A DNA stretch of 64,000 bases from an uncultured Muriicola sp. GTDB lineage: Bacteria > Bacteroidota > Bacteroidia > Flavobacteriales > Flavobacteriaceae. The position numbers were made by a program, and so were the translations under genes. The stretch spans positions 1 through 64,000 of the forward strand of contig NZ_CAMYKH010000002.1 of NCBI RefSeq assembly GCF_947258935.1, read 5' to 3'. Shown in pieces: positions 34,584 to 45,301 of this stretch; within the stretch, counting starts at the first letter, position 1; the number at the start of each line of letters is the position of its first letter. Below the pieces are notes generated by a model. It was given only the letters and a program-made list of their open reading frames with translations, ran no database searches and was not told where the DNA came from.

Positions 34584-35117
34584 ATGGTGACGCATAAGGA
34601 ATTTGGTATTCCTTTTTCAGGATTAAAACTAGGTGCGCATTCGTTTGAGTATCAAATTAACAATAAGTTCTTTGAATCTTTTGGGTATCATGAGTTTAAT
34701 GAAGCTGACATTTTGGTGCAGGTTCAATTTAACAAAATGACGACAGTGATGGAGTTAGACATGAGTGCCAATGGCACTGTAAATGTCGCTTGCGATCTCA
34801 CAAACGAACCTTTCGATCTGGCGGTAAAAGCCTCCCTGGAGTTAGTAATAAAGTTTGGAGAAGAGTACAATGATGAGGATGATGAAGTATTGGTCATTCC
34901 CCATGCAGAGCATCAGATCAATATAGCACAATACATTTACGAAATGCTTGTGCTGGCTGTTCCTTCTAAACGAATTCACCCCGGAGTGGAGGATGGAACA
35001 TTAGAATCTGAAGCATTGCGCAAACTTGAAGAATTGCAACCAAAAGAGACACAGAAAAACGACGATAAGACGGATCCCAGATGGGATGCATTAAAAGATT
35101 TACTAACGGATAAATAA
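34584..35117 (+). CDS. DUF177 (YceD-like) protein
   Basis: A 177-aa acidic cytoplasmic protein of the DUF177 family. In many bacteria it lies just upstream of rpmF, as here (8 bp gap), and YceD-type proteins have been linked to 23S rRNA handling. Visible features are an N-terminal beta-rich half ([20 protein letters not shown]), a [18 protein letters not shown] segment and an acidic loop [10 protein letters not shown] followed by [21 protein letters not shown], the family's C-terminal motif. It is first in a housekeeping cluster with its own strong promoter. Confidence 0.9.
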   Translation: MVTHKEFGIPFSGLKLGAHSFEYQINNKFFESFGYHEFNEADILVQVQFNKMTTVMELDMSANGTVNVACDLTNEPFDLAVKASLELVIKFGEEYNDEDDEVLVIPHAEHQINIAQYIYEMLVLAVPSKRIHPGVEDGTLESEALRKLEELQPKETQKNDDKTDPRWDALKDLLTDK

Positions 35118-35125
35118 GTTTCAAA

Positions 35126-35323
35126 ATGGCACATCCTAAAAGGAAGATTTCCAAAACCAGAAGAGACAAAAGAAGAACACACTATAAAGCAGTGGCACCT
35201 ACCCTTGCCAAAGATCCAACTACTGGTGAGATGCACTTGTATCACAGAGCTCACTGGCATGAAGGGAAACTTTATTACAGAGGCCAGGTTCTAATTGACA
35301 AGGCGGAAGAAGCAACAGCTTAA
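35126..35323 (+). CDS. rpmF: 50S ribosomal protein L32
   Basis: A 65-aa ribosomal protein that starts [20 protein letters not shown]. The region that carries two Cys pairs for zinc in many L32 proteins has no Cys here ([22 protein letters not shown]), so it is a zinc-free (C-minus) version. It follows DUF177 by 8 bp and is closed by a strong terminator. Confidence 0.97.
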   Translation: MAHPKRKISKTRRDKRRTHYKAVAPTLAKDPTTGEMHLYHRAHWHEGKLYYRGQVLIDKAEEATA

Positions 35324-35341
35324 GTTGAAGAATATCATGAG

Positions 35342-35371
35342 ACTCCCATCATAATAGATGGGAGTTTTTTT
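35342..35371 (+). terminator. Rho-independent terminator after rpmF
   Basis: 9-bp perfect arms, ACTCCCATC against GATGGGAGT, with a 6-nt loop (ATAATA) and a run of seven Ts. It separates DUF177-rpmF from fabH, although read-through is possible. Confidence 0.9.
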
Positions 35372-35490
35372 ATGGGGTAAGCACAAAACTCTAAAAACCA
35401 TGAAATTGAGCAAAAAGTCCCAAAAAATCACTATTTTTCACAACTTTTGGAGCATTTTTGAAGGTTTCCGCTTAAAAAACCGATGTTAGT

Positions 35491-36483
35491 ATGACCAAAA
35501 TTACAGCAGCAATTACAGCTGTGGGGGCCTACGTACCCGAGTTCAGGTTAACCAATAAAATTTTGGAAACCATGATGGATACGAATGATGAATGGATTAC
35601 CACTCGTACCGGTATCAAGGAGAGAAGAATTCTCAAAGACAAGGATAAGGGGACCTCTTATTTGGCTATTAAAGCCGTTGAGGATCTTTTAAAGAAAGGC
35701 AATATAGACCCAAAAGAGATAGACCTGGTCTTATTAGGAACAGCCACACCAGATTTACCCGTTGCTTCAACCGCCGTTTACGTAGCCACAAAGATTGGAG
35801 CCGTAAATGCGTTTGCGTATGACATTCAGGCTGCATGTTGTAACTTCCTCTATGGAATGTCTACTGCTGCTCGCTATATAGAATCGGGGAAATATAAAAA
35901 GGTGCTTCTTATTGGAGCAGATAAAATGTCTTCTATCCTGGATTATACAGACAGAACTACTTGTATCATTTTTGGAGACGGTGCCGGAGCAGTACTTTTT
36001 GAACCCAATACTGACGGATTTGGATTGCAGGATGAGTATCTTAGATCTGATGGAACAGGAAGAGAGTTCCTAAAAATAGAAGCGGGAGGATCCCTTTTAC
36101 CCCCATCAGAAGAGACCGTAAAAAATAAACAGCATTACGTGTACCAGGATGGAAAATCAGTATTTAAATTTGCGGTGACCAATATGGCAGACGCAGCTGC
36201 TTTGATCATGGAAAGGAATGATCTAACCCATGATGATGTGCAATGGCTTGTGCCACATCAGGCAAACAAGAGAATTATTGATGCGACCTCTAACAGGATG
36301 AGGCTTGAACCGTCCAAGGTAATGATGAACATTCAGAAATACGGAAATACAACATCTGCTACATTGCCACTTTTATTGAGTGACTATGAGAAGCAATTAA
36401 AAAAAGGAGACAACTTGGTATTCGCAGCCTTTGGTGGCGGATTTACCTGGGGGTCAATATATTTAAAATGGGCATATAACTAA
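35491..36483 (+). CDS. fabH: Beta-ketoacyl-ACP synthase III
   Basis: FabH condenses acetyl-CoA with malonyl-ACP to start fatty-acid synthesis. The 330-aa protein shows the active site Cys116 in DIQAACCNFLYG (the usual ACSGF has here CysCys), the His in LVPHQANKRI and Asn in QKYGNTTSAT, the standard thiolase-fold triad. Other family features are YVPEFRLTN at the start and DEWITTRTGIKERR. Substrate primers in Bacteroidota often include branched acyl-CoAs; this is family knowledge. It starts a fabH-accB-accC set. Confidence 0.96.
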   Translation: MTKITAAITAVGAYVPEFRLTNKILETMMDTNDEWITTRTGIKERRILKDKDKGTSYLAIKAVEDLLKKGNIDPKEIDLVLLGTATPDLPVASTAVYVATKIGAVNAFAYDIQAACCNFLYGMSTAARYIESGKYKKVLLIGADKMSSILDYTDRTTCIIFGDGAGAVLFEPNTDGFGLQDEYLRSDGTGREFLKIEAGGSLLPPSEETVKNKQHYVYQDGKSVFKFAVTNMADAAALIMERNDLTHDDVQWLVPHQANKRIIDATSNRMRLEPSKVMMNIQKYGNTTSATLPLLLSDYEKQLKKGDNLVFAAFGGGFTWGSIYLKWAYN

Positions 36484-36509
36484 GCAAGAACTAATCAAAA
36501 ACGAATTCC

Positions 36510-36977
36510 ATGGATATTAAAGAGATTCAAAGCTTAATTAAGTTTGTGGCAAAATCAGGAGCCAGTGAAGTTAAATTGGAAACTGATGATATTAAAATCA
36601 CCATTAGAACAGGACCTGCTGATTCTGGAGGGGAGACCACATATATTCAGCAACTTCCTGCAGCACCAGCTCCGGCCCCTGTGGCCGTCGCGGCACCTGT
36701 TGAAACAGCACCGGCGAAAAAAGAAGAGGATTCCAAATTGATCACCATCAAATCCCCGATCATCGGAACCTTTTACAGGAAACCATCACCAGATAAACCC
36801 GCTTTTGTTGAAGTAGGTGATACTATTGGCGTAGGCGATGTCTTATGTGTTATTGAGGCCATGAAGCTTTTCAATGATATAGAATCTGAAGTATCCGGGA
36901 AAATTGTAAAAGTATTGGTAGAGGATTCATCTCCGGTAGAATTCGATCAGCCTTTATTCCTGGTAGATCCTTCCTAA
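36510..36977 (+). CDS. accB: Biotin carboxyl carrier protein of acetyl-CoA carboxylase
   Basis: A 155-aa BCCP subunit. The N-terminal helix region ([25 protein letters not shown]) is followed by an Ala/Pro-rich linker (about 50-75) and a C-terminal biotinyl domain in which Lys119 in [11 protein letters not shown] is the biotinylation site. It carries carboxybiotin between AccC and the carboxyltransferase. It lies 26 bp after fabH and 81 bp before accC. The alternative frame at 36544-36741 is a shadow. Confidence 0.97.
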   Translation: MDIKEIQSLIKFVAKSGASEVKLETDDIKITIRTGPADSGGETTYIQQLPAAPAPAPVAVAAPVETAPAKKEEDSKLITIKSPIIGTFYRKPSPDKPAFVEVGDTIGVGDVLCVIEAMKLFNDIESEVSGKIVKVLVEDSSPVEFDQPLFLVDPS

Positions 36978-37058
36978 GAAGAAAATAACACAGCCGGGAT
37001 TATAGTTGCTCCAATGCAGAGCAAAAATAACTTCCGCGGCCAAGAAACCCATGTAATT

Positions 37059-38414
37059 ATGTTTAAAAAAATACTCATAGCGAATAGAGGAGAAATTGCC
37101 CTTAGAATTATTCGTACTTGCAAGGAAATGGGCATCAAGACGGTAGCTGTGTACTCCAAAGCCGATGAAGAAAGTCTTCATGTGCGTTTTGCGGATGAAG
37201 CCGTTTGTATTGGACCTGCACCCAGCAGTGAATCTTACCTAAAGATCCCGAACATTATTGCGGCAGCTGAGATCACTAATGCAGATGCTATTCATCCCGG
37301 ATATGGTTTTCTATCCGAGAACTCAAAGTTTTCCAGAATTTGCGCGGAACACGACATTAAGTTTATAGGCGCAACAGGGGAACAGATAGATAGGATGGGA
37401 GATAAGGCAACAGCCAAAGAAACCATGAAGAAAGCGGGCGTTCCTATTGTACCCGGCTCAGAAGGCTTGTTAAAGGATGTGCCAGATGCTATAAAAACGG
37501 CCAAAAAAGTTGGCTATCCCGTTATGATAAAAGCCACTGCCGGTGGTGGAGGTAAAGGGATGCGTGCCGTTTGGAAGGAAGAGGATATGGAAGCTGCTTT
37601 TAACAGCGCTGTGAAAGAAGCTACCGCTGCTTTTGGCAACGGGGGCATGTACATGGAAAAGCTAATTGAAGAACCAAGACATATTGAGATACAGGTGGTA
37701 GGTGATCAATACGGAAAGGCATGTCATCTATCGGAACGCGATTGTTCCATTCAAAGAAGACATCAGAAACTAACGGAAGAGACCCCTTCTCCATTTATGA
37801 CAGATAAGCTAAGGGAGGATATGGGAATTGCCGCTATAAAAGCTGCAGAATTTATAAAATACGAAGGAGCCGGTACCATAGAATTTTTAGTTGACAAACA
37901 CAGAAAATTCTATTTTATGGAAATGAATACCCGGATCCAGGTGGAGCATCCTATTACGGAACAGGTAGTAGATTATGACCTTATCAGAGAACAGATCCTT
38001 GTTGCAGGAGGGGTACCCATTTCCGGCAAGAATTATTACCCCAAATTACACGCCATAGAATGTAGGATAAATGCTGAAGATCCATATCATGGATTTAGGC
38101 CCTCACCTGGCAAGATCACAACATTACATACGCCCGGGGGACATGGCATTAGACTAGATACACATGTATATAGTGGTTACACCATTCCGCCTAACTATGA
38201 TTCAATGATCGCCAAGCTTATTACCACAGCACAAACCAGGGAAGAAGCTATCAATAAAATGAAAAGGGCCCTGGATGAGTTTGTGATTGAAGGGATCAAA
38301 ACAACTATTCCGTTTCACAGACAACTAATGGATCATCCGGATTATTTGGCTGGAAATTATACCACTAAATTTATGGAAGGATTTAAAATGGATCCGGAAC
38401 CCGAACATAACTAA
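37059..38414 (+). CDS. accC: Biotin carboxylase subunit of acetyl-CoA carboxylase
   Basis: AccC carboxylates the biotin on AccB with bicarbonate and ATP. The track starts at 37014 (MQSKNN...), but ATG 37059 ([18 protein letters not shown]) gives 451 aa, matching the family. The ATP-grasp motif [33 protein letters not shown] and the [12 protein letters not shown] segment are all present. No accA/accD gene is in the window. A terminator follows at 38420. Confidence 0.97.
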   Translation: MFKKILIANRGEIALRIIRTCKEMGIKTVAVYSKADEESLHVRFADEAVCIGPAPSSESYLKIPNIIAAAEITNADAIHPGYGFLSENSKFSRICAEHDIKFIGATGEQIDRMGDKATAKETMKKAGVPIVPGSEGLLKDVPDAIKTAKKVGYPVMIKATAGGGGKGMRAVWKEEDMEAAFNSAVKEATAAFGNGGMYMEKLIEEPRHIEIQVVGDQYGKACHLSERDCSIQRRHQKLTEETPSPFMTDKLREDMGIAAIKAAEFIKYEGAGTIEFLVDKHRKFYFMEMNTRIQVEHPITEQVVDYDLIREQILVAGGVPISGKNYYPKLHAIECRINAEDPYHGFRPSPGKITTLHTPGGHGIRLDTHVYSGYTIPPNYDSMIAKLITTAQTREEAINKMKRALDEFVIEGIKTTIPFHRQLMDHPDYLAGNYTTKFMEGFKMDPEPEHN

Positions 38415-38419
38415 AACAT

Positions 38420-38444
38420 ACTCCGGCATTGTCCGGAGTTTTTT
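38420..38444 (+). terminator. Rho-independent terminator after accC
   Basis: 7-bp arms, ACTCCGG against CCGGAGT, with a 6-nt loop and a T run, right after the accC stop codon. It separates the acetyl-CoA carboxylase genes from the next oxidoreductase gene. Confidence 0.8.
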
Positions 38445-38451
38445 ATACGCT

Positions 38452-39564
38452 ATGAATCTTAGTTACTGGGAATACAAAACGTGGTTTGAAAATGTCGACT
38501 TTACTATCATTGGGAGCGGCATTGTAGGCCTTTCTTGTGTCCTTGCACTTCGCGAAAAACATCCAAAGGCAAAGATATTGCTACTGGAAAAGGGTAGTAT
38601 GCCGCAGGGAGCTAGTACCAAGAATGCCGGGTTTGCTTGTTTCGGCAGTATTTCGGAGATACTGGATGATCTGGATCATCACAGTCCGGATGAGGTTGTA
38701 GAGTTAGTACAAAAACGCTGGAATGGCATTGAACTGCTGCGGGCTACTCTGGGAGATAAGGTCATAGATTACCAAAGAAGAGGAGGACACGAACTTTTCT
38801 TTAAAAAGAATCAAAAACTTTTTAATAAATGCCAGGAGCGGCTAGATGAGGTGAATACTTTATTAAAGCCTGTTTTTGGAAAACCTGCCTTTCGTATACA
38901 ACCAAATACATTCGGGTTTAAAAAGATCATAGATACCTATATTATTAATCCCTTTGAAGCCCAGATCAACACCGGATTCATGATGGAGGCATTATTGACA
39001 AAAGTAAAGGCGGCCGGGATACAAATACTGAATGGGATGGAGGTAGCATCCTATGAGGAAGATGCATCCGGAGTGTCTATTAGTACAAATAATTTTGAAT
39101 TTCGTTCTGGAAAAATGTTGGTGGCAACCAACGGTTTTGCTGCCGAGTGGCTGCGGGAAGATATAGTGCCTGCAAGGGCACAGGTTTTGATCACAAAGCC
39201 AATACCGGGACTTAAGATCAAAGGAACTTTTCATCTAGATAAAGGCTATTATTATTTTAGGAATGTTGAGGATCGGATCATGTTTGGTGGTGCCCGAAAC
39301 GTAGATTTTAAGACAGAAGAAACCACTTCATTTGGACTTACCTCAAATATTCAGGATAAATTAGAGGAAGTATTGCGGGAAACCATACTACCCAATACAC
39401 CATTTGAGATAGATAGGCGCTGGAGTGGCATTATGGGAACAGGTTCGCAGAAAAGACCCATTGTGATGCGCCTCACAGATAGAGTAGCCTTTGGGGTCCG
39501 CCTGGGCGGAATGGGGATCGCCATTGGCAGCCATGTTGGTAAAGAGTTGGCCCATATTGCATAA
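38452..39564 (+). CDS. FAD-dependent oxidoreductase (DAO family)
   Basis: A 370-aa flavoprotein with an N-terminal GxGxxG dinucleotide-binding motif (FTIIGSGIVGLSCVLALRE) about 17 residues in, then LLLEKGSMPQGASTKNAGFACFGS, typical of DAO-family oxidases. LVATNGFAAEWLRE and the late VAFGVRLGGMGIAIGSHVGKELA close the FAD site. Members oxidise D-amino acids, sarcosine or hydroxy acids; the substrate is not evident. It is followed by a GntP permease after about 90 bp, which may import its substrate. That link is inference. Confidence 0.88.
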   Translation: MNLSYWEYKTWFENVDFTIIGSGIVGLSCVLALREKHPKAKILLLEKGSMPQGASTKNAGFACFGSISEILDDLDHHSPDEVVELVQKRWNGIELLRATLGDKVIDYQRRGGHELFFKKNQKLFNKCQERLDEVNTLLKPVFGKPAFRIQPNTFGFKKIIDTYIINPFEAQINTGFMMEALLTKVKAAGIQILNGMEVASYEEDASGVSISTNNFEFRSGKMLVATNGFAAEWLREDIVPARAQVLITKPIPGLKIKGTFHLDKGYYYFRNVEDRIMFGGARNVDFKTEETTSFGLTSNIQDKLEEVLRETILPNTPFEIDRRWSGIMGTGSQKRPIVMRLTDRVAFGVRLGGMGIAIGSHVGKELAHIA

Positions 39565-39654
39565 CTCCTTTTTCAACTTTTTTACTCTTTAGGCTGTATC
39601 CGCAGAAATATGTAATTTCCCATAGTTCTTGAAGAACCATTGAGGGAACATCAA

Positions 39655-40989
39655 ATGGAAATTATTTATTTAATAGTTGCGGTTCTATTCATAGTGGTCC
39701 TAACCACCAAGCTTAAGGTCCATCCTTTTCTCGCCCTCTTAATTATCTCAATTGCCTATGGAATTTTTGCCGGTATGCCTTTCCAGGACATTACGACGGC
39801 AATAAATGATGGCTTTGGAGGCACCCTGGGTAAAATAGGGCTGATCATCGTTCTTGGAGTCATTATTGGAGCATTTCTGGAACACACAGGAGGAGCCCAA
39901 ACCATCGCAAAAAGCGTACTGAAACTTATTGGAAAGAAGCGAATCCCCCTGGCCATGGGGCTCATTGGGTATATTGTTTCCATCCCGGTATTTGCAGATA
40001 GTGGATTTATGCTCTTGCATCCTTTAAGTAAGGGACTGAGCAGGAAAGCGGGAGTTTCACTGGCTGGAGCCGCCATTGCCCTTGGACTGGGTCTTATGGC
40101 ATCGCATACCATGGTGCCTCCTACTCCCGGACCCATTGCGGCAGCCGGCATCCTGGAAGCCAACCTGGGATTGGTTATTGCCTTTGGTATTCCTGTAAGT
40201 TTAATTGCCCTTAGTGCGGCAGTGATCTTCGCCACTAAATTTGCTGCCAAAACCTATATTGCTCCGGATCAGGGAAATGAAGCTGTCACTGAGGAGGTGG
40301 CTGAGGCTGTTGAAGATCCTGGAATTGTACGATCTTCCATCCCCATTGTGATCCCAATAGTCCTTATTGTCCTAAAATCTGTATTCATTAAAGGAAAGGC
40401 GACCGAACTAGGACCCTTGCAAAGTCTGATCACCTTTTTGGGCGATCCTGTCATAGCGCTTCTTATTGGCGTATTCCTCTGTTTACTTCTCCCTAAAAAA
40501 CTTCATTTGGAGATGCTGTCATCCTCAGGATGGGTAGGGAAGGCTATTAAAGATGCCGCCTCCATTCTGATGATCACAGGAGCCGGGGGTATTTTTGGAA
40601 CTGTATTGCAAATGTCTGGGATAGCTGAAGTTCTTGGAAATTCCTTAAAAGACCTCAACATTGGTATTTTTCTGCCATTTTTGCTTGCGGCCGCATTAAA
40701 AACTGCACAGGGTTCTTCCACTGTTGCCCTTGTTACCACAGCCTCAATTTTGGCTCCTATGATGACATCGCTCGGTTATGAATCAGAGATACAAAAGGCC
40801 TTGGTGGTTGTAGCTATAGGAGCAGGTTCTGCCATGATCTCTCATGCCAATGACAGCTTCTTTTGGGTTGTAACTCAAATGAGTGGAATGAATGTAAAAA
40901 CAGGGTACAAATTGTTTGGATTGGGAACTGTGGTCCTGGGCACAACGGCTGCTATTGCAGTATTCATCGCCTCCTTACTTTGGACTTAG
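39655..40989 (+). CDS. GntP family permease (gluconate/sugar-acid:H+ symporter type)
   Basis: A 444-aa membrane protein with about 12-14 helices. The track starts at a TTG (39640); ATG 39655 (MEIIYLIVAVLFIVVL) is the better start, with a GAGGGA string just upstream. Family features include GLGLMASHTMVPPTPGPIAAAGIL, a conserved substrate-site motif, DDAASILMITGAGGIFGTVL-like segments and VAIGAGSAMISHANDSFFWVVTQMSG. Members import gluconate, fructuronate or related sugar acids. The 3' end overlaps the convergent ABC ATPase gene by 4 bp. Confidence 0.92.
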   Translation: MEIIYLIVAVLFIVVLTTKLKVHPFLALLIISIAYGIFAGMPFQDITTAINDGFGGTLGKIGLIIVLGVIIGAFLEHTGGAQTIAKSVLKLIGKKRIPLAMGLIGYIVSIPVFADSGFMLLHPLSKGLSRKAGVSLAGAAIALGLGLMASHTMVPPTPGPIAAAGILEANLGLVIAFGIPVSLIALSAAVIFATKFAAKTYIAPDQGNEAVTEEVAEAVEDPGIVRSSIPIVIPIVLIVLKSVFIKGKATELGPLQSLITFLGDPVIALLIGVFLCLLLPKKLHLEMLSSSGWVGKAIKDAASILMITGAGGIFGTVLQMSGIAEVLGNSLKDLNIGIFLPFLLAAALKTAQGSSTVALVTTASILAPMMTSLGYESEIQKALVVVAIGAGSAMISHANDSFFWVVTQMSGMNVKTGYKLFGLGTVVLGTTAAIAVFIASLLWT

Positions 40990-41966
40990 GGAAGATCCTT
41001 AAGTCGCTTATTGATGGTTTCAATGGAGACGTTGAGGTATACTTTGGAGTCTATTTTCAGATCCTTCTCCGAATGAAAGAAAACCTTGCCATCATCAGAT
41101 TCCCCTTCTACCAAATAATAGCTTCCCATAGGGAACGATTTCTTTACTTTGGTCCTTAATCCGGAAGAGTTGGCAACCTTAAACTCATGGGCATAGACAA
41201 TGATATTTCTCTTGGTATCTGCATAAGACTTCAACAAAGTGATAGGCAAAATATTGGCTTCCCCAAACAGACTGGCAACATAAAAATTTGGGGGTGATTC
41301 ATATACTCTCCTGGTAATGCCCTCAATGAGAATTTCTTTGTCTTTTAGGACCAGGATACGATCTGCGAAGGGGAGCACGTCCAGGTGATCATGAGTAGCT
41401 GTAAGACAGGTTATTTTTTCTTCTTTCAGGTATTGAAACAGGTTTCTTCGTAAACTACTCTTTCGAAAATTGTCAATATGGCTAAATGGCTCATCTAACA
41501 GAAGAACATCGGGTTTTTGAGCCAGTACTCTTGCCAGTGCTACTCTTTGTTGTTGACCTCCACTAAGATTCTTCACCTTTGTATGCGCAACCGATGACAT
41601 TTCTATCATTTCCAACAGCTCATCTGTTCTTGTTTTCATTTCCTCGGGGTAGAATACAGAAAGGTGTTCACTGATATTTTCAGCCACTGTGGTGAAAGGC
41701 ATCAGATCGAACTCCTGTGACAAGTATTTCATATAAGATTCGCCGGGGACTAACTTGTACAGAGGGCCTTTTATTTCTTCTTTCCCCCACAAGATATTTC
41801 CTTCTCCAGGGCTTAGGAGGCCATAAATAAGTTTTAACAAGGTGCTCTTACCACAGCCACTTTCTCCCATAACAGCAACATGTTGACCTTTCTCCACTTC
41901 AAAGGAGAGTCCTTCCAGGACATTGGAGGTTTCATAAGCAAAAGAAAGCTTATTTACTTGTAGCAT
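40986..41966 (-). CDS. ABC transporter ATP-binding protein (orphan, TOBE-like C-terminus)
   Basis: A 326-aa ATPase. Walker A is GESGCGKST (about 34-42), the signature is NLSGGQQQRVALARVLA and Walker B is DVLLLDEPFSHID; LTATHDHLDVLPFADRILVL contains the switch His. After about residue 230 comes a beta-rich regulatory extension (EANILPITLLKSYADTKRNII...), similar in position to the TOBE domains of iron- or polyamine-import ATPases. No permease or binding-protein gene is adjacent, so its partner is elsewhere. Confidence 0.88.
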   Translation of the reverse strand: MLQVNKLSFAYETSNVLEGLSFEVEKGQHVAVMGESGCGKSTLLKLIYGLLSPGEGNILWGKEEIKGPLYKLVPGESYMKYLSQEFDLMPFTTVAENISEHLSVFYPEEMKTRTDELLEMIEMSSVAHTKVKNLSGGQQQRVALARVLAQKPDVLLLDEPFSHIDNFRKSSLRRNLFQYLKEEKITCLTATHDHLDVLPFADRILVLKDKEILIEGITRRVYESPPNFYVASLFGEANILPITLLKSYADTKRNIIVYAHEFKVANSSGLRTKVKKSFPMGSYYLVEGESDDGKVFFHSEKDLKIDSKVYLNVSIETINKRLKDLP

Positions 41967-41992
41967 TGGGTTTTATCTTGCTGTTATTGAAT

Positions 41993-42024
41993 GCAAAAAT
42001 CCGCTTCTAAGAAACGGATTTTGC
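41993..42024 (-). terminator. Terminator after the prolyl oligopeptidase gene
   Basis: GCAAAAATCCG pairs with CGGATTTTGC (near-perfect, with one unpaired A) across an 11-nt loop, 17 bp past the peptidase stop codon. The A and T tracts on both sides would allow function in either direction. Confidence 0.75.
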
Positions 42025-42040
42025 ACTACTTTATTGATAG

Positions 42041-44197
42041 TTAGTCTTTAAATTCTTTTAATACCCCTTGGTTAGGTAATTTTTCATACCCCATATTGTA
42101 GAAAGTAAATGCAAAAATATCTGCATACTGTTCTATGGTTTTACTAATGGGGGTTCCGGCTCCATGTCCTGCATTTGTTTCAATGCGTATTAGGGTTGGG
42201 TTAGTACCGGTTTGCTTCTCTTGTAATGCCGCCGCAAATTTAAAACTATGAGCTGGCACTACTCTGTCATCATGATCTCCGGTGGTTACCAGGGTGGCTG
42301 GGTAAGACACTCCTTCTTTTACATTATGAACAGGGGAATATGCTTTTAAATATTCAAACATTTCCGGACTGTCATCTGCCGTACCATAATCATATGACCA
42401 ACCTGCTCCGGCCGTAAAAGTATGATACCTAAGCATGTCCATAACACCAACAGCCGGTAAGGCAACCTTTATAAGTTCTGGTCTTTGCGTCATAGTGGCC
42501 CCAACCAATAATCCTCCGTTAGATCCGCCTCGGATGGCTAAATATTCCGGAGAGGTATACTTTTCTGCGATCAAAAATTCTGCAGCTGCAATAAAATCGT
42601 CAAAGACATTTTGTTTCTTTAGTTGCGTACCGGCATCGTGCCATTTTTTTCCATACTCTCCGCCACCTCTCAAATTTGGTACAGCATAGACCCCTCCCTG
42701 TTCCATCCATATGGCATTTACAGAGCTGAATGAGGGTGTTAGACTAATATTAAATCCTCCATACCCATATAAAATGGTCGGGTTCTTGCCATTGAGAGCA
42801 ATACCTTTCTTATAGGTAATGATCATAGGTACTTTGGTTCCATCCTTTGAGGTATAAAAAACCTGTTTAGATTCATATGCGTTAGGATCAAAGTCGATCT
42901 CAGGCTTCCAATAGCTGCTATATTCTCCCGTTTTTGGTTCTAATTTATATATGGAACCTGGGGTATTGTAATTGGTAAAGGAGAAATAAAGGGTCTTAGC
43001 TTCCGGCTTACCACTAAATCCACCGGCGGTTCCGATCCCTGGTAAGTTTACTTCGCGAATTAGTTTCCCATCGTAGTTGTACTGAATCACTTTAGAGATG
43101 GCATCTACCATATATTCGGCAAAAATATAGCCACCACCGGTACTTGTGCTGAGCACATTTTCCGTTTCAGGGATAAAATCCTTCCAATTTTCAGGACTCG
43201 GCTTTAAAGCACTTACGGTGACTACTTTTTTATTTGGAGTATCCCTGTTGGTTTGAATGTATAGCGTTGCACCTTTATTGTCAATAACATAACTGTCCGA
43301 ATCTGTATCGTTGAGGACCGTAATTAAAAGTCCATTAGGATCTGTGAGATCCTGTATCAACAGTTTATTTCCGGAGGTAGTGGTTGCAGGATATAAGACA
43401 AGATAACGTTCATCTTCTGTGACACTTGCAGAAATATACCGGTGTTTTTCAGCTAGCGAACCTCCATAAACAAGTTGGTCTTTGGACTGTGCTTCTCCTA
43501 AAGTGTGATAATATACTTTATGCTGATCTGTTTTGGCAGAAAGCTCACTACCCTTGGGCTTATCATAACTTGAATAATAAAAGCCTTCATTACCCTTCCA
43601 TGCAATTCCACTGAACTTAATGTCGGTAAGGGTATCCTCTACGACGGTCATAGATGCTACATTTAGTACAATGGCCTTTCGCCAATCGCTTCCACCTTCA
43701 GATATAAGATAGGCAGCCAGAGAACCGTCCTTGCTAAAACTAAGTCCGGCCAGGGAAGTAGTGGCATCTTCAGAAAAAGTGTTTGGATCCAGAAAGATCT
43801 CTTCTTTACCACCCTCTTTTTTTCTGTAGACCACGCTTTGATTCTGTAGACCATCATTTTTATAATAATAAGTATACGCTCCTTCCTTAAATGGGGCACT
43901 TACTTTTTCATAGTTCCATAATTTCTCCATTCGGTTTTTCAGATCTTCCCTGAAGGGAATTTGTTCCAAATAACCGAAAGTAACTTTGTTCTGTTCGGTA
44001 ACCCATGCTTCAGTTTCAGAACTGCGATCATCCTCCAGCCAGCGAAATGGATCCTGGACCTCTGTGTTAAAATAAGTGTCTACGGTATCTACTTTTTCAG
44101 TAACAGGATAGTTCACGGTTAAGAGTTCTGAGGTTGATTCGTTTTTACACGCCAGAAAGGCGATACATGCGGTAAGGACAATGACAATTTTTTTCAT
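42041..44197 (-). CDS. Prolyl oligopeptidase (S9A), lipoprotein
   Basis: A 718-aa post-proline endopeptidase. An SPII signal ([19 protein letters not shown]) indicates an exported, lipid-anchored form. [22 protein letters not shown] (about 50-70) is the hallmark N-terminal S9A motif. A seven-bladed propeller precedes the alpha/beta-hydrolase domain with Ser559 in [14 protein letters not shown], followed by [21 protein letters not shown] (Asp) and [14 protein letters not shown] (His). It cleaves short proline-containing peptides, here at the periplasm or surface. It is a single gene downstream of asd, 93 bp away. Confidence 0.95.
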   Translation of the reverse strand: MKKIVIVLTACIAFLACKNESTSELLTVNYPVTEKVDTVDTYFNTEVQDPFRWLEDDRSSETEAWVTEQNKVTFGYLEQIPFREDLKNRMEKLWNYEKVSAPFKEGAYTYYYKNDGLQNQSVVYRKKEGGKEEIFLDPNTFSEDATTSLAGLSFSKDGSLAAYLISEGGSDWRKAIVLNVASMTVVEDTLTDIKFSGIAWKGNEGFYYSSYDKPKGSELSAKTDQHKVYYHTLGEAQSKDQLVYGGSLAEKHRYISASVTEDERYLVLYPATTTSGNKLLIQDLTDPNGLLITVLNDTDSDSYVIDNKGATLYIQTNRDTPNKKVVTVSALKPSPENWKDFIPETENVLSTSTGGGYIFAEYMVDAISKVIQYNYDGKLIREVNLPGIGTAGGFSGKPEAKTLYFSFTNYNTPGSIYKLEPKTGEYSSYWKPEIDFDPNAYESKQVFYTSKDGTKVPMIITYKKGIALNGKNPTILYGYGGFNISLTPSFSSVNAIWMEQGGVYAVPNLRGGGEYGKKWHDAGTQLKKQNVFDDFIAAAEFLIAEKYTSPEYLAIRGGSNGGLLVGATMTQRPELIKVALPAVGVMDMLRYHTFTAGAGWSYDYGTADDSPEMFEYLKAYSPVHNVKEGVSYPATLVTTGDHDDRVVPAHSFKFAAALQEKQTGTNPTLIRIETNAGHGAGTPISKTIEQYADIFAFTFYNMGYEKLPNQGVLKEFKD

Positions 44198-44290
44198 ATA
44201 TAGTGTTTCTTGATTGCCCTAAAAATACCTTAAAATATTCTGGTTAAGAAAGATGGATTGCCTTTTTAACAGAGTTTTAAACCTCCATTG

Positions 44291-45280
44291 TCAGACCAGA
44301 TTTTTACGTACAAGATACTCGGCAATTTGTATTGCATTCGTAGCAGCTCCTTTTCTCAAATTATCGGCCACGATCCACATGTTTAGCGTATTGGGATGCG
44401 ACGCATCACGGCGGATCCTTCCTACAAAGACATCGTCCTTGTCATGGGCGTATAGGGGCATGGGGTAGGTGTTGGTATCCGGATTGTCTTGTACCACTAC
44501 TCCCGGCGTGTCTCTTAAGAGTTGCCGTACAGCCTCCAGGGTAAAGTCTTTACCAAAGGTCACATTCACAGATTCTGAATGCCCACCGGCTGTTGGGATG
44601 CGCACTGCTGTTGCAGTAATGGCGAAACTGGAGTCATCTAATATCTTTTGAGGCTCCATCGCCAATTTCATTTCCTCTTTGGTGTAGCCATTTTCCAGGA
44701 AAACGTCACAATGCGGTAATGCGTTTCTATGGATAGGGTAGGGATAGGCCATTTCTGTTTTGGCACCTACCATTTCATTTTCCATTTGTTGCACAGCCTT
44801 TATCCCGGTGCCACTCACGGATTGATAAGTAGAAACCACTACGCGCTTCATAACATATGCCTTGTGAAGAGGCGCCAGTACCATAACTAGTTGTATGGTA
44901 GAGCAGTTGGGGTTCGCTATTATCTTATCTTCTTTACTTAATATATTGGCATTTATCTCCGGCACTACTAATTTGATCTCCGGATTCATTCTCCAGGCAG
45001 ATGAATTATCTATCACTGTTGTACCCACCTCGGCAAACCTTGGTGCCCACTCCAAAGAGGTGTCGCCTCCTGCAGAAAATATAGCAATATCTGGTTTGGC
45101 TTCAACGGCTTCTTGTAAACCAATAACGGTATATGGACGCTCTTTATATTGGAGTATCTTTCCTTTCGACCTTTCTGAGGCTACCAACAATAGCTCTGTT
45201 ACGGGGAAATTTCGTTCCGCCAACACTTTGAGCATCACCTCACCTACCATGCCTGTAGCACCTACGACCGCTAGTTTCAT
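44291..45280 (-). CDS. asd: Aspartate-semialdehyde dehydrogenase
   Basis: Asd makes aspartate-4-semialdehyde for Lys, Met, Thr and diaminopimelate synthesis. The 329-aa enzyme shows the NADP-binding loop MKLAVVGATGMVGEVML, active-site Cys126 in IANPNCSTIQLVMVLAPLH, SVSGTGIKAVQQ and the catalytic His in RIPTAGGHSESVNV. It has an excellent promoter (45302-45333). It is probably transcribed alone or read into the prolyl oligopeptidase gene. Confidence 0.97.
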   Translation of the reverse strand: MKLAVVGATGMVGEVMLKVLAERNFPVTELLLVASERSKGKILQYKERPYTVIGLQEAVEAKPDIAIFSAGGDTSLEWAPRFAEVGTTVIDNSSAWRMNPEIKLVVPEINANILSKEDKIIANPNCSTIQLVMVLAPLHKAYVMKRVVVSTYQSVSGTGIKAVQQMENEMVGAKTEMAYPYPIHRNALPHCDVFLENGYTKEEMKLAMEPQKILDDSSFAITATAVRIPTAGGHSESVNVTFGKDFTLEAVRQLLRDTPGVVVQDNPDTNTYPMPLYAHDKDDVFVGRIRRDASHPNTLNMWIVADNLRKGAATNAIQIAEYLVRKNLV

Positions 45281-45301
45281 ATCGATAATTTATTATGAGG
45301 C

